In this document: positions 44,596 through 52,546 of the stretch, piece by piece | How positions within the stretch are numbered: the stretch's first letter is position 1 | Layout of the letters: the number at the start of each line of letters is the position of its first letter | DNA from: Aureimonas sp. SA4125 | Lineage (GTDB): Bacteria; Pseudomonadota; Alphaproteobacteria; Rhizobiales; Rhizobiaceae | NCBI RefSeq assembly: GCF_019973775.1 | Contig: NZ_AP025032.1 | Span: 248,001-312,000 of the forward strand | Length of the DNA stretch: 64,000 bases | Direction: 5' to 3' | Notes under the pieces: generated by a model | Seen by the model: the letters and a program-made list of their open reading frames with translations, nothing else | The model's database searches: none | What the model was told of the DNA's origin: nothing | Program-made: the position numbers and the translations under genes

Positions 44596-44764
44596 TGCAC
44601 AGTCACTGCACAATCAGTGCTCTTCACGCGCACACCGCTTAACGATATAAATGCTTTACTGGATCTATTGCAGTGCAAAATTTGTCCTGTCCAGACGATG
44701 GGAATGCAGTCATATTCACCAGGCGCTGAATGGCAGATCGCCGTTTTATCTCCTGGAGCTCGTG
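44596..44764. promoter_or_regulatory. Divergent promoter region with TetR-type palindromes
   Basis: This 169-bp region between the TetR gene and the binding-protein gene contains TTGCA-G-TGCAA (44668-44678, perfect arms). Near the TetR start it has CACTG-N6-CAGTG within GTCACTGCACAATCAGTGC. The repeated GCA/TGC elements are a plausible operator set for the adjacent TetR protein. Confidence 0.45.
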
Positions 44765-45847
44765 ATGAACAGATACGCTCGCGTCACTTTTCTCGTGGCC
44801 TTGGCCGTCTCCCTGTCCGCCCTCTTTGGGCCGATCGCCTTGGCGCAAGAGAAGAAAAGCTTCAAGGTGGGGTATAGTCTCTATGTCGGCTTCATCCCCT
44901 TCGTATGGATGCAGCAGTCTGGCGTGATGAAGAAGTGGGCCGACAAATACGGTATCGACGTCGAACTCATTCTCGTCAACGACTATGTCGGCAGCGTAAA
45001 TCAGCTGATTGCTGGTGAGCTTGACGCCGTTGGCGTCGCCGGGATGGACGCCTTGACCATGCCGGCGGCAGGCGGCGTCGACACGACCGTCTTCCTTATC
45101 ACCGACTATTCCAACGGCAACGATGCTATCGTCTCCAAGACTGCCAAGTCGGTCGCGGAACTTGCCGAAAAGGAGGTCTTTCTCCTCCAGTACAGCGTCT
45201 CGCATTATCTCCTCAACCGTGCGCTGGTTCTCAACGACCTGCCCGGCGTCGGCGCCCTGACCACGACCAACATCTCCGACAGCGAGGTTTCCGCGGCCTT
45301 TCTCAGTCAACCGTCGCTGGAGCACGTCGTCAGTTGGAAGCCTATGGTCTCCGACATGCTGGCGGGCGCAAGCGGGTCCACGGTGGTATTCGACTCCTCG
45401 AAGATTCCCGGCGAGATCATGGATGTGTTTGTCGGCAAGACAGAAACGTTGCAAGCCAACCCGGAACTCGGCAAGGCGCTCACTGGCGCCTGGTACGAGA
45501 CGCTGGCCGCCATGAACGCGGACGGGCCCGAGGGCAAGCAGGTGAGGACTGTGCTTGCCTCAGCCATGGGGACCGACCTTGCGGGGTTGAAGTCGCAGAC
45601 CGACACGACGTTCTTTTTCAACACGCCGGCTGAAGCTGCCGCATTTCTCTCCAGCCCCAAGACAAAGGAAATATGGGACTATGTCCGCACCTTTTCCTTC
45701 GAGCAGGGCTTGTTCGGCCAAGGCGCGGCCAGCGTCGATGCTATCGGGATCGAGTTCGCCGACAAGTCCGTGCTCGGCGACGCTGCAAACATAAAGCTCC
45801 GCGTCGATGCCTCCTTCGCCGCGCTCGGCGCCGAAGGGAAACTCTGA
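44765..45847 (+). CDS. ABC importer binding protein, NitT/TauT-like (annotated elsewhere as putative urea type)
   Basis: A 360-residue periplasmic binding protein with a signal peptide (cleavage near ALAQ-EK). Motifs such as FKVGYSLYVGFIPFVWMQQ, MKKWADKYGIDVELI, AGGVDTTVFLITDYSNGNDA and SSKIPGEIMDVFV match a subgroup often labelled putative urea binding protein, related to sulfonate and nitrate binders. The ATG at 44765 has GGAG upstream. It heads a four-gene unit with permease, ATPase and an NtaA-type monooxygenase, so the ligand is probably the monooxygenase substrate. I would not call it urea here. Confidence 0.88.
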   Translation: MNRYARVTFLVALAVSLSALFGPIALAQEKKSFKVGYSLYVGFIPFVWMQQSGVMKKWADKYGIDVELILVNDYVGSVNQLIAGELDAVGVAGMDALTMPAAGGVDTTVFLITDYSNGNDAIVSKTAKSVAELAEKEVFLLQYSVSHYLLNRALVLNDLPGVGALTTTNISDSEVSAAFLSQPSLEHVVSWKPMVSDMLAGASGSTVVFDSSKIPGEIMDVFVGKTETLQANPELGKALTGAWYETLAAMNADGPEGKQVRTVLASAMGTDLAGLKSQTDTTFFFNTPAEAAAFLSSPKTKEIWDYVRTFSFEQGLFGQGAASVDAIGIEFADKSVLGDAANIKLRVDASFAALGAEGKL

Positions 45848-45886
45848 CGCCAGCAGGGCGGTCGACTAGAGGGGGGCCGAAGGCCG

Positions 45887-46705
45887 ATGCGGCGGATCAT
45901 CAACTACACGCCGAGCCCGGGCGCACGGGTTGTTCTCGGCACGCTCCCCATCGGCTTCGTTCTCCTCGCCTATGTTGTCGCCTCCGACGCGCGTCTCGCG
46001 GTAGACGCGGCCGACAAGCTTATGCCGAGCTTTTCCGGCATGGCGGCAGCGATGCAGAGGATGGTGGGTCAGGTCGATGTAGCCACCGGACAGATCCCCC
46101 TCTGGTACGACACATGGCAGAGCCTTGCCCGGCTCGGTGTGGGCCTAGGGATTTCCGCCACTATCGGGCTTCTCGCAGGCATCGCCATCGGCTTCATCCC
46201 ATTCTTGCGCGCCCTGTTCGAGCCCCTCATCGCCATCCTTTCGCTGATACCGCCACTGGCAGTGTTGCCCATTTTGTTCATCGTTTTCGGGCTTGGGGAA
46301 CTATCCAAGGCAGTTCTCATCATATTCGGCGTCGCGCCCTTCATCGTCCGCGACATCGTGCTCAAGGTCGGCCAGATTCCGCGCGAGCAGATCGTGAAGG
46401 CACAAACGCTGGGCGCATCCACTTGGCAGATGATCACGGGCGTCGTGCTGCCCCAGGTGCTTCCCCGGCTGATCGATTCAGTCCGTCTCTCTCTCGGCGG
46501 TGCCTGGCTTTTCGTCATAGCGGCGGAGGCGATCACGGCGAATGGCGGGTTGGGTTACCGGATTTTTCTCGTCAGGCGCTATCTCGCGATGGACGTGATC
46601 CTGCCTTACGTCGCCTGGATCACCCTCCTCGCCTTCGTCATGGACTATGCCTTGCGGAGCCTTTCGGCCCGGGCCTTCCCCTGGAACGGGCTCAAGGAGT
46701 CCTGA
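45887..46705 (+). CDS. ABC importer permease, NitT/TauT type
   Basis: A 272-residue permease with six membrane helices, of the SsuC/TauC/NrtB group. The conserved cytoplasmic loop is KAQTLGASTWQMITGVVLPQ, followed by GGAWLFVIAAEAITANGGLGY, which is characteristic of this group. It starts 39 bp after the binding-protein gene and ends 2 bp before the ATPase start. Confidence 0.92.
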   Translation: MRRIINYTPSPGARVVLGTLPIGFVLLAYVVASDARLAVDAADKLMPSFSGMAAAMQRMVGQVDVATGQIPLWYDTWQSLARLGVGLGISATIGLLAGIAIGFIPFLRALFEPLIAILSLIPPLAVLPILFIVFGLGELSKAVLIIFGVAPFIVRDIVLKVGQIPREQIVKAQTLGASTWQMITGVVLPQVLPRLIDSVRLSLGGAWLFVIAAEAITANGGLGYRIFLVRRYLAMDVILPYVAWITLLAFVMDYALRSLSARAFPWNGLKES

Positions 46706-46707
46706 CA

Positions 46708-47529
46708 ATGGCGGAAATCCGGTTCGAGAATGTCTGGAAGGAATACGGCTCGACGATCGTGCTTGAAAACGTGGACATCCACGTCGCCGACCACGAGTTT
46801 GTCGTTCTCGTCGGCCCGAGCGGTATCGGCAAAACCACGATTTTGCGCATGTTGCTGTCGCAGGAGATGCCGACACGCGGGCGCATACTGATCGACGGTC
46901 TGCCCATTGCGGAAGAGCCCACCAACGACCGCGGAGTTGTCTTTCAGCGATATTCTGTCTTCCCGCACCGTACCGTTCTCGCCAATGTGACCAGCGGGCC
47001 GCAATGGGTGAAGGCGCCGTTTCTCGGCCGTCTCTTCGGCAGCGAGAGGCGAGAGTTGGAACGGGACGCGCGGGCTCTTCTCGATCGAGTTGGGCTCGGC
47101 GATTCGGCGCATCGGTATCCGCAGCAGCTGTCCGGCGGAATGCAGCAGCGCCTAGCGATCGCTCAAGCGCTCGCCGGTCGGCCGAAGGTTCTGCTTCTCG
47201 ACGAACCATTCGGCGCGCTCGATCCGGGAACCCGCAAATCCATGCATGCCCTCGTAAGGGAACTCTGGGACGAACGGCTTATGACGATCGTGATGGTGAC
47301 CCACGACATACCGGAGGCGTTTGATCTTGGCACTCGTGTGCTGGCCATCGACCGGCCGCGGCGCGACCCGCAGGCACCCGAGCGCTACGGCGCAACGGTC
47401 ACCGGCGACTTCTGCGCCAAGGCGCGCATCGTCCGCGACAACGCCCGTTTCGAGGCTGTCCGCCGAGAAGCCCTCAGCCTCGAGGCGCAGCGCCTAGCCG
47501 CTGCGCCCATCCTCTCGGCCACACCGTAA
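46708..47529 (+). CDS. ABC importer ATPase, NitT/TauT type
   Basis: A 273-residue ATPase: Walker A (VGPSGIGKTT), Q-loop (VVFQRYSVFPHRTV), signature (LSGGMQQRLAIAQAL), Walker B (VLLLDEPFGALDPGT) and H-loop (VTHDIPEAFDLG). The 45 C-terminal residues are polar and variable. The ATG at 46708 follows the permease stop by 2 bp. The matching frame upstream of it is only an overlap with the permease gene. Confidence 0.93.
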   Translation: MAEIRFENVWKEYGSTIVLENVDIHVADHEFVVLVGPSGIGKTTILRMLLSQEMPTRGRILIDGLPIAEEPTNDRGVVFQRYSVFPHRTVLANVTSGPQWVKAPFLGRLFGSERRELERDARALLDRVGLGDSAHRYPQQLSGGMQQRLAIAQALAGRPKVLLLDEPFGALDPGTRKSMHALVRELWDERLMTIVMVTHDIPEAFDLGTRVLAIDRPRRDPQAPERYGATVTGDFCAKARIVRDNARFEAVRREALSLEAQRLAAAPILSATP

Positions 47530-47540
47530 AGGAGACCACG

Positions 47541-48854
47541 TTGACCGCCCGACGCTTCCACCTTGCTTGGTTCATGAACTTCACGCCAGACGAATGGCGC
47601 GAGCCCTTCGGACAGGGCGGTCTGCCGTGGGACGGGCAGTTCTACATTGAAATGGCGCGAACGCTGGAGCGGGCTTGCTTCGACTACATCATGATCGAGG
47701 ATAAGCTGATGGTGCCGCAAACCTACGGCGGGTCCACCGAAGCGTCGCTGCGCAACGCGATGATGGTTCCCAAGCACGATCCCGCGCCGCTTGCTGTAGC
47801 CATGGGAATGGCGACGCAGAACCTTGGCATCGTTGCGACCATGTCGACCCTTGCTTATCCCCCCTTTCTGATGGCGCGCCTGTCCTCGACCATCGACAGC
47901 CTGACCCGTGGCCGCTTCGGCTGGAACATCGTGACAAGCGCAGAGGACCTCTCGGCTCAGAACTTCGGTTTGGACAAGCTCCCCCCGCGCGATGAGCGTT
48001 ACGCGATGGCGGAAGAGTACATGGAGGTCATGGGAAAGCTCTTTGCCAGCTGGGAGCCCGACGCTGTTGTTCTCGACCGCGATGCGGGCGTCTATGCCGA
48101 CCATACAAAGGTCAAGCCGATCGACCATGTCGGCAAGTACTTCAAGGTCCGCGGACCACTAAACACCGTGCCGTCGCCACAAGGGCGCCCGGTCTACGTC
48201 CAGGCCGGAGCCTCGCCCAAGGGCCGGGATTTCGCCGCGGCGCATGCAGACTCCATCATTTCCGTGGCGAGCGGCGTGGCCAGCATGAAGGCGTTTCGAG
48301 ACGATATCCGCGCCCGCGTCGTCAAGGCCGGCCGCAATCCCGACGACGTGAAGATTCTCTTTTGCGTGACCCCGACCCTGGGCGAGACCGAGGACGAGGC
48401 TCGCGAGCGATACAGACGGATGCTCTCATCGTCGCATTTCATCACCGATACGCTGGCCTCGCTCTCGGCGATCACCGAGATTGACTTCGCCCGCTTCGAC
48501 CTCGATGCCCCGCTACCGGAAAAGCTGGTGACGAATGGCGAATCCGGGACGCTCGACAAGTTCCAGCAATGGGGCTGCGGCAAGACTTTGCGCGAACTTG
48601 TGGTCGATGGCGGCGGGGGACTTGTATCGTCGGTCGAACTTGTGGGCACCCCGAGCGAGGTTGCCGAACGCATGGGCGAAGTGATGGCAGAGGTCGGCGG
48701 GGACGGCTTTCTGATCACCACGCCGGTCCTTCGCGTCAGTCGTCGGTATCTGGCCGAGATCGCTGATGGCCTCGTGCCCGCCCTCCAGAAGCGCGGTCTC
48801 GTGCGCACCGAATACAGGCACGTGCTCTTGCGCGATACGCTACGCGAGTTCTGA
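47541..48854 (+). CDS. FMN-dependent monooxygenase of the NtaA/SnaA/DszA family (copy 4), TTG start
   Basis: A 437-residue LLM monooxygenase: FHLAWFMNF, GRFGWNIVTSAEDLSAQNFG, YVQAGASPKGRDFAA and a C-terminal ALQKRGLVRTEY. It starts with TTG at 47541, supported by AAAGGAG 6 bp upstream; no ATG fits the family start. It is 11 bp after the ATPase gene, so transport and oxidation are co-expressed. It is related to copies 2 and 3 but shares no long identical DNA. No reductase gene is in this module, so FMNH2 may come from the reductases of the other operon. Confidence 0.92.
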   Translation: MTARRFHLAWFMNFTPDEWREPFGQGGLPWDGQFYIEMARTLERACFDYIMIEDKLMVPQTYGGSTEASLRNAMMVPKHDPAPLAVAMGMATQNLGIVATMSTLAYPPFLMARLSSTIDSLTRGRFGWNIVTSAEDLSAQNFGLDKLPPRDERYAMAEEYMEVMGKLFASWEPDAVVLDRDAGVYADHTKVKPIDHVGKYFKVRGPLNTVPSPQGRPVYVQAGASPKGRDFAAAHADSIISVASGVASMKAFRDDIRARVVKAGRNPDDVKILFCVTPTLGETEDEARERYRRMLSSSHFITDTLASLSAITEIDFARFDLDAPLPEKLVTNGESGTLDKFQQWGCGKTLRELVVDGGGGLVSSVELVGTPSEVAERMGEVMAEVGGDGFLITTPVLRVSRRYLAEIADGLVPALQKRGLVRTEYRHVLLRDTLREF

Positions 48855-48900
48855 CCGGGCTCGATTGTTGTCGTTTTGACCTGAGACTGGACTTGCTCCA

Positions 48901-49200
48901 TCAAAATGGAGAGCGAGTCCGATGTTGCGCGGCCCGCCTCTCGAACTGAAGCGGGCTGAAGAAGTGAACCGCTGAATGGCGCCGGATGGGGTTGTTGAAG
49001 CCGTCGATGCATCGGCCGATCGCGGTGGTCGCCTCGGGCCGGCTCCGAAAGACGGTGCGCCATACGAGATCGGCTTTCAGAGTCTTGAAGAAGGTCTCGG
49101 CCACGGCATCATCAAAGCCGTTCCCCTTGGCCGACATCGAGATGCCGTGTCGACGCAGTTCGGCTTGTTAGTCCAGGGAGCAGTACTTGTATGGCGACAG
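48901..49200 (-). pseudogene. IS3-family transposase OrfB remnant
   Basis: The frame reads QAELRRHGIS, then MSAKGNGFDDAVAETFFKTL, and ends HSAVHFFSPLQFERRA, the C-terminal third of an IS3-type transposase, including the last catalytic glutamate (AETFF). An in-frame TAA lies between YKYCSLD and QAELRR. The N-terminal part and the ends of the element are missing. It lies between the copy-4 monooxygenase gene and tRNA-Arg. Confidence 0.85.
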
Positions 49201-49637
49201 CGTCAGCCAAAACGGGCGACGACGCAAATCTGTCTGGCGCGACAAAGTAAGTGGTGCGTCGGTCAGAGCAAAACCACGAAAACATGTATCATTAAAATTG
49301 TGAGATAATCGATAGATGGAAATTGTGCTTGGAGTCTCTCCGTTTTTTTGTCCGCCGTGTTCACTCTTGGAGGATTTACAGAATTTGTTTGCAAGTTGAG
49401 CAAGGGGAGTTGGTGCTTAGCCCTTGCCGAGGCGCAACACTGGCGTCCGTCAAGAATGCAAGCTGGCGGCAAATGTATAGGGGCAACGGGACGGACGGGG
49501 GGCATCCACCGGGGTCCCATTGCGCTTGTCCACGCGATCCGCATTATCGGCGACAAGGCGACGCTCGAACAGGTGGTTGCAGGTAGTGCGACTGGCGGTG
49601 CAGGTGTTCGCAGTTCTTTACCGGAATGGTAGAAATT
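49201..49637. other. 437-bp non-coding region between the IS3 remnant and tRNA-Arg
   Basis: No gene is seen. The part at 49260-49400 is AT-rich compared with the rest of the window, as is common at island edges. No integrase, no attachment repeat and no obvious terminator were recognised. Confidence 0.5.
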
Positions 49638-49714
49638 TGGTGCGCCCGAAGGGATTCGAACCCCTGACCCCCAGATTCGTAGTCTGGTGCTCTATCCAGC
49701 TGAGCTACGGGCGC
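49638..49714 (-). tRNA. tRNA-Arg (anticodon ACG)
   Basis: A complete cloverleaf on the minus strand: acceptor GCGCCCG paired with CGGGCGC, anticodon stem CCAGA/TCTGG with loop CTACGAA giving anticodon ACG, and a T-arm with GGTTCGAATCC. The CCA end is encoded (49638-49640). ACG is read as ICG after deamination. The accessory region ends beside its 3' end, a common island insertion side. Confidence 0.96.
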
Positions 49715-50011
49715 ATCCGGCCGGGAGGGGCAAGCCCTCGGCGGCAGTGAGGGGGTACTAAAGGCTGGAATGGGGAATTGCAAGCCGATAAGTCGGTTGT
49801 CGCGGCATCGCGTCAAAAAGGCCTGTGGAGCGGTGCGCGGCATGGCCTCTTCTTCACCGGACCCATGCTCGTCACCGGACCAAGGAATCCGGGTCTTTTC
49901 GCCCGTCGGATGCGGTGGCCATGAAGACGCCTTGCGTCCCTTGGCGTCCTGCCCGCTGGCCGAGCCGAGCCGAGCCTTGCGGCGGCGAGAGTGGCGGAAT
50001 GCCGAAGCGCG
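49715..50011. other. 297-bp non-coding region upstream of tRNA-Arg
   Basis: It lies between the tRNA 5' end and the sensor-kinase stop, so it should hold the tRNA promoter. Nothing else is recognised. Confidence 0.45.
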
Positions 50012-51547
50012 TCAGGAGCGTGCCCGAGCACCGTTCGCCGCGCTTTCGATAGTGGGCGAAAGGACTTGCCCGTCGCCCGACTGCCGGGCGGGCAGATGAA
50101 TTTCGAAGCGCGCGCCTGATGCGGTGTTGCGGCAGAGCGCGATACGACCGCCATGCGCTTCGACGATCTCGGCGGCGATCGCAAGGCCGAGCCCGGTTCC
50201 CCCCGCCCGGGTGGAGCCGCGAAACGCCTCGAACAGGTGCTCGCGCGCCCGCATCGGCAGGCCGGGGCCGGTATCTTCGACGGCAATCAGCGTCTGGCCA
50301 TCGGTCAGGCGACAGGCGCTCACGATGATTCGACGGACGACCGCCTGACTGTCCTCGCTCTCCAGCGCCTGGACCGCATTGCGGCAGAGATTGCTGAGCG
50401 CCCGAAAGAACTGCTCCGGGTCGACCTCGATCTCGCAGGTTTCGCCGACGTCGTTGATCAGCTCGATGTCGACTTGCGCGGTGACCGCCGCCGTCTCGAA
50501 AACCTCGGCGACCAGCCGATGCAGCCTGACCTTGCGACGGACCGGCGCGCTCTCCACGGCGCGTCCATAGGCCAGCACCGACTGCGTGTAGGCGAGGGCA
50601 CGATCGAGGCTGCGGATCAGTTGGGGGGCAAAGCGCTGGACACGCGGATCCTCGAGGTCCGACAGCCGGTCCGAGACGATCTGCGCGGACGCCAGGACGT
50701 TGCGCAGGTCGTGGTTGATCTTGGAGACGGCGAGCCCGAGGTCGGCAAGATGGCGTTGCTCGCGCAGCGTCTGGGCGAGCGTCGTCTGCATGCCGGCCAG
50801 TTCGAGCTCGGCAAGGCCGATCTCGTCCGGTCGGCCGCTGGGCTTGATGATCTGCTCGGCATCCGCGGGATTTTCGCCGAACTGCTCCATCGATCGCGTC
50901 ATCGCCAGAATCGGGCGAATCAGGAGGTAGCTGATCGCCAGATAGACGAGGAGGGCGGCAAAGAAGGCGATCACCAGCGACAGGAAGAAGATGTTGCGCG
51001 AGTACATCAGCATCGCCAGCCGCAACTGCTGCTCGGCGAACACCACCTCAGCGACCATCCCGGCCTCGCCGACAGGGCCGCGGACCCGCAGCATGCGTTC
51101 CTCGCCGAAAATCAGTGTGTCAAAGGCGCCTGCGACCAGGGACAGCCAGTCGCCGCTGCCCAGATCGACCTGCGCGTCCACCATGCCGAGCGTCTCGTCG
51201 CGCGCCAGAAGCCGCGACACCGTGCCGTTGGAGGTCGCGATCAGGCGGGCATCGAGCGCCTGAAGCAGATCGACCTGCTCCTGAGGTCCAAGCGCCGCCT
51301 CGCCGGCATTCCTGGCATGTTCGGCCGTCAACCCGGCGACGGCCGCCGTCTCGATCTTCTGGCGCAGCCATTCCTTGCGGTAGTTTGCGATCGATGGCAC
51401 GAAGATCAGCACCTCGGCGAGCATCACCGCCAGGATCGTCAACCGCCACAGGCGCGCGGACAGCCGGTGCCGATAGGCGACGCCTGCCGAGCCCTCAGGC
51501 TTTTTGCGATGGGCCTGATCGGCCAGGGCAGCAATCCGTAACGGCAC
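50012..51547 (-). CDS. Membrane sensor histidine kinase
   Basis: A 511-residue kinase with a membrane helix near 35-52, a periplasmic region to about 180, a second helix pair near 185-213 and a HAMP-like region. The phosphoacceptor box is VSKINHDLRNVLAS (His near 286), and the HATPase domain has its N-box at ALSNLCRNAVQAL, with EDTGPGLP and GGTGLGLAIAAEIVEAHGG. No response regulator gene is adjacent, so the partner is unknown. It diverges from rpmH. Confidence 0.9.
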   Translation of the reverse strand: MPLRIAALADQAHRKKPEGSAGVAYRHRLSARLWRLTILAVMLAEVLIFVPSIANYRKEWLRQKIETAAVAGLTAEHARNAGEAALGPQEQVDLLQALDARLIATSNGTVSRLLARDETLGMVDAQVDLGSGDWLSLVAGAFDTLIFGEERMLRVRGPVGEAGMVAEVVFAEQQLRLAMLMYSRNIFFLSLVIAFFAALLVYLAISYLLIRPILAMTRSMEQFGENPADAEQIIKPSGRPDEIGLAELELAGMQTTLAQTLREQRHLADLGLAVSKINHDLRNVLASAQIVSDRLSDLEDPRVQRFAPQLIRSLDRALAYTQSVLAYGRAVESAPVRRKVRLHRLVAEVFETAAVTAQVDIELINDVGETCEIEVDPEQFFRALSNLCRNAVQALESEDSQAVVRRIIVSACRLTDGQTLIAVEDTGPGLPMRAREHLFEAFRGSTRAGGTGLGLAIAAEIVEAHGGRIALCRNTASGARFEIHLPARQSGDGQVLSPTIESAANGARARS

Positions 51548-51983
51548 AGTGTTCCTTCGGCGGCATGACTCTCTGCTTAGCTGAAAGTCCTGCCCTGGTC
51601 CTCATACTACTTTTCCGATCGGGCCGCTTCCGAGGCCGATGTCGGGCCAGCGTCAGAAACGGCTCTGCCCATCAGCTAAGAGTGTTGTAAGCAAAATCAA
51701 ACGTCGCGCCGGCTGCCCTCTCGCGGGGCGCGGGGGCAGTCACATTTCGGGGCTCCCTGATCCAGCCCGTCCAGCCCGCATCATGCAAGCGTGGCCATCT
51801 GGTCGGCGTTCGTGTCGCTTGCGAGCCACGCGATTGACTTTTGCCCGTGCCTGTATCAAGAAGCGCCATCCGAGCGGACGGCATTTCGCGCGAGTTTACG
51901 CGTGTGCGCCTCGACGCTCATTTCGAGTTCTCGGTTTCATCTTGCACGATAGAGGCCCGCGGCATGGCTGCGGGGATTGAACA
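51548..51983. promoter_or_regulatory. Divergent promoter region upstream of rpmH
   Basis: A 436-bp region between the sensor kinase and rpmH. TTGACT at 51834-51839 followed by TATCAA at 51854-51859 is the nearest promoter-like pair upstream of rpmH, but the 14-bp spacing is short for sigma-70. No other gene is seen. Confidence 0.35.
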
Positions 51984-52118
51984 ATGAAGCGCACTTACCA
52001 GCCGAGCCGGCTCGTCCGCAAACGTCGTCATGGCTTCCGCTCCCGCATGGAGACGGTCGGTGGCCGCCGCGTGATCGCGTCCCGCCGGGCCAAGGGCCGC
52101 AAGCGCCTCTCCGCCTGA
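51984..52118 (+). CDS. rpmH: 50S ribosomal protein L34
   Basis: A 44-residue basic protein beginning [20 protein letters not shown] and ending AKGRKRLSA, the full bacterial L34. It is too short for most open-frame lists but unmistakable. It is followed 62 bp later by rnpA, the universal order. Confidence 0.98.
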   Translation: MKRTYQPSRLVRKRRHGFRSRMETVGGRRVIASRRAKGRKRLSA

Positions 52119-52180
52119 TATCGGCCGGAACCATCGGCGATTTCGCTGCGGACGAGGCGACGGCGCGGCCTGTGGGCCGC

Positions 52181-52546
52181 ATGCGCACGCGCGCCGAATT
52201 TCTGGCGGCCCGCCGGGGCCGCCGGCTCAACGGGCCGCTCTTCTTCATCGAGGCGCGCGATCGCCAGGATGGCGCCGAGGCAAGGCTGGGCCTGACCGTG
52301 ACGCGCAAGGTCGGCAATGCCGTCGAGCGCAACCGCATCCGGCGCCGCCTGCGCGAGGCCGTGCGGTTGGAATGCGGGGCCGACATGGCCGAGGGGTTCG
52401 ATTTCGTGGTCGTCGCTCGGCGCGATCTGCTCAGCGTCCCCTTCGCCATGTTGAAGAGCGAGCTTTCCCGGCGCTTTGCCCGGGCACGGCCGGATCGGCC
52501 GAAGCCCGGCGGCACTGCGGGCGGACACCCATCGGGGACTGATTGA
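52181..52546 (+). CDS. rnpA: Ribonuclease P protein component
   Basis: The protein subunit of RNase P, which matures tRNA 5' ends. From the ATG at 52181 it has 121 residues, the usual length. The core is RTRAEFLAARRGRRLNGPLFF, LGLTVTRKVGNAVERNRIRR and RRLREAVRL, with the RNR signature. A GTG three codons upstream is an alternative start. Its TGA overlaps the yidC ATG. Confidence 0.96.
   Translation: MRTRAEFLAARRGRRLNGPLFFIEARDRQDGAEARLGLTVTRKVGNAVERNRIRRRLREAVRLECGADMAEGFDFVVVARRDLLSVPFAMLKSELSRRFARARPDRPKPGGTAGGHPSGTD

Noticed and set aside
44596..44764. Guanidine-I riboswitch before the 'urea-type' binding protein gene
   Set aside because: The conserved loop sequences are not present; only short palindromes of operator type are seen.
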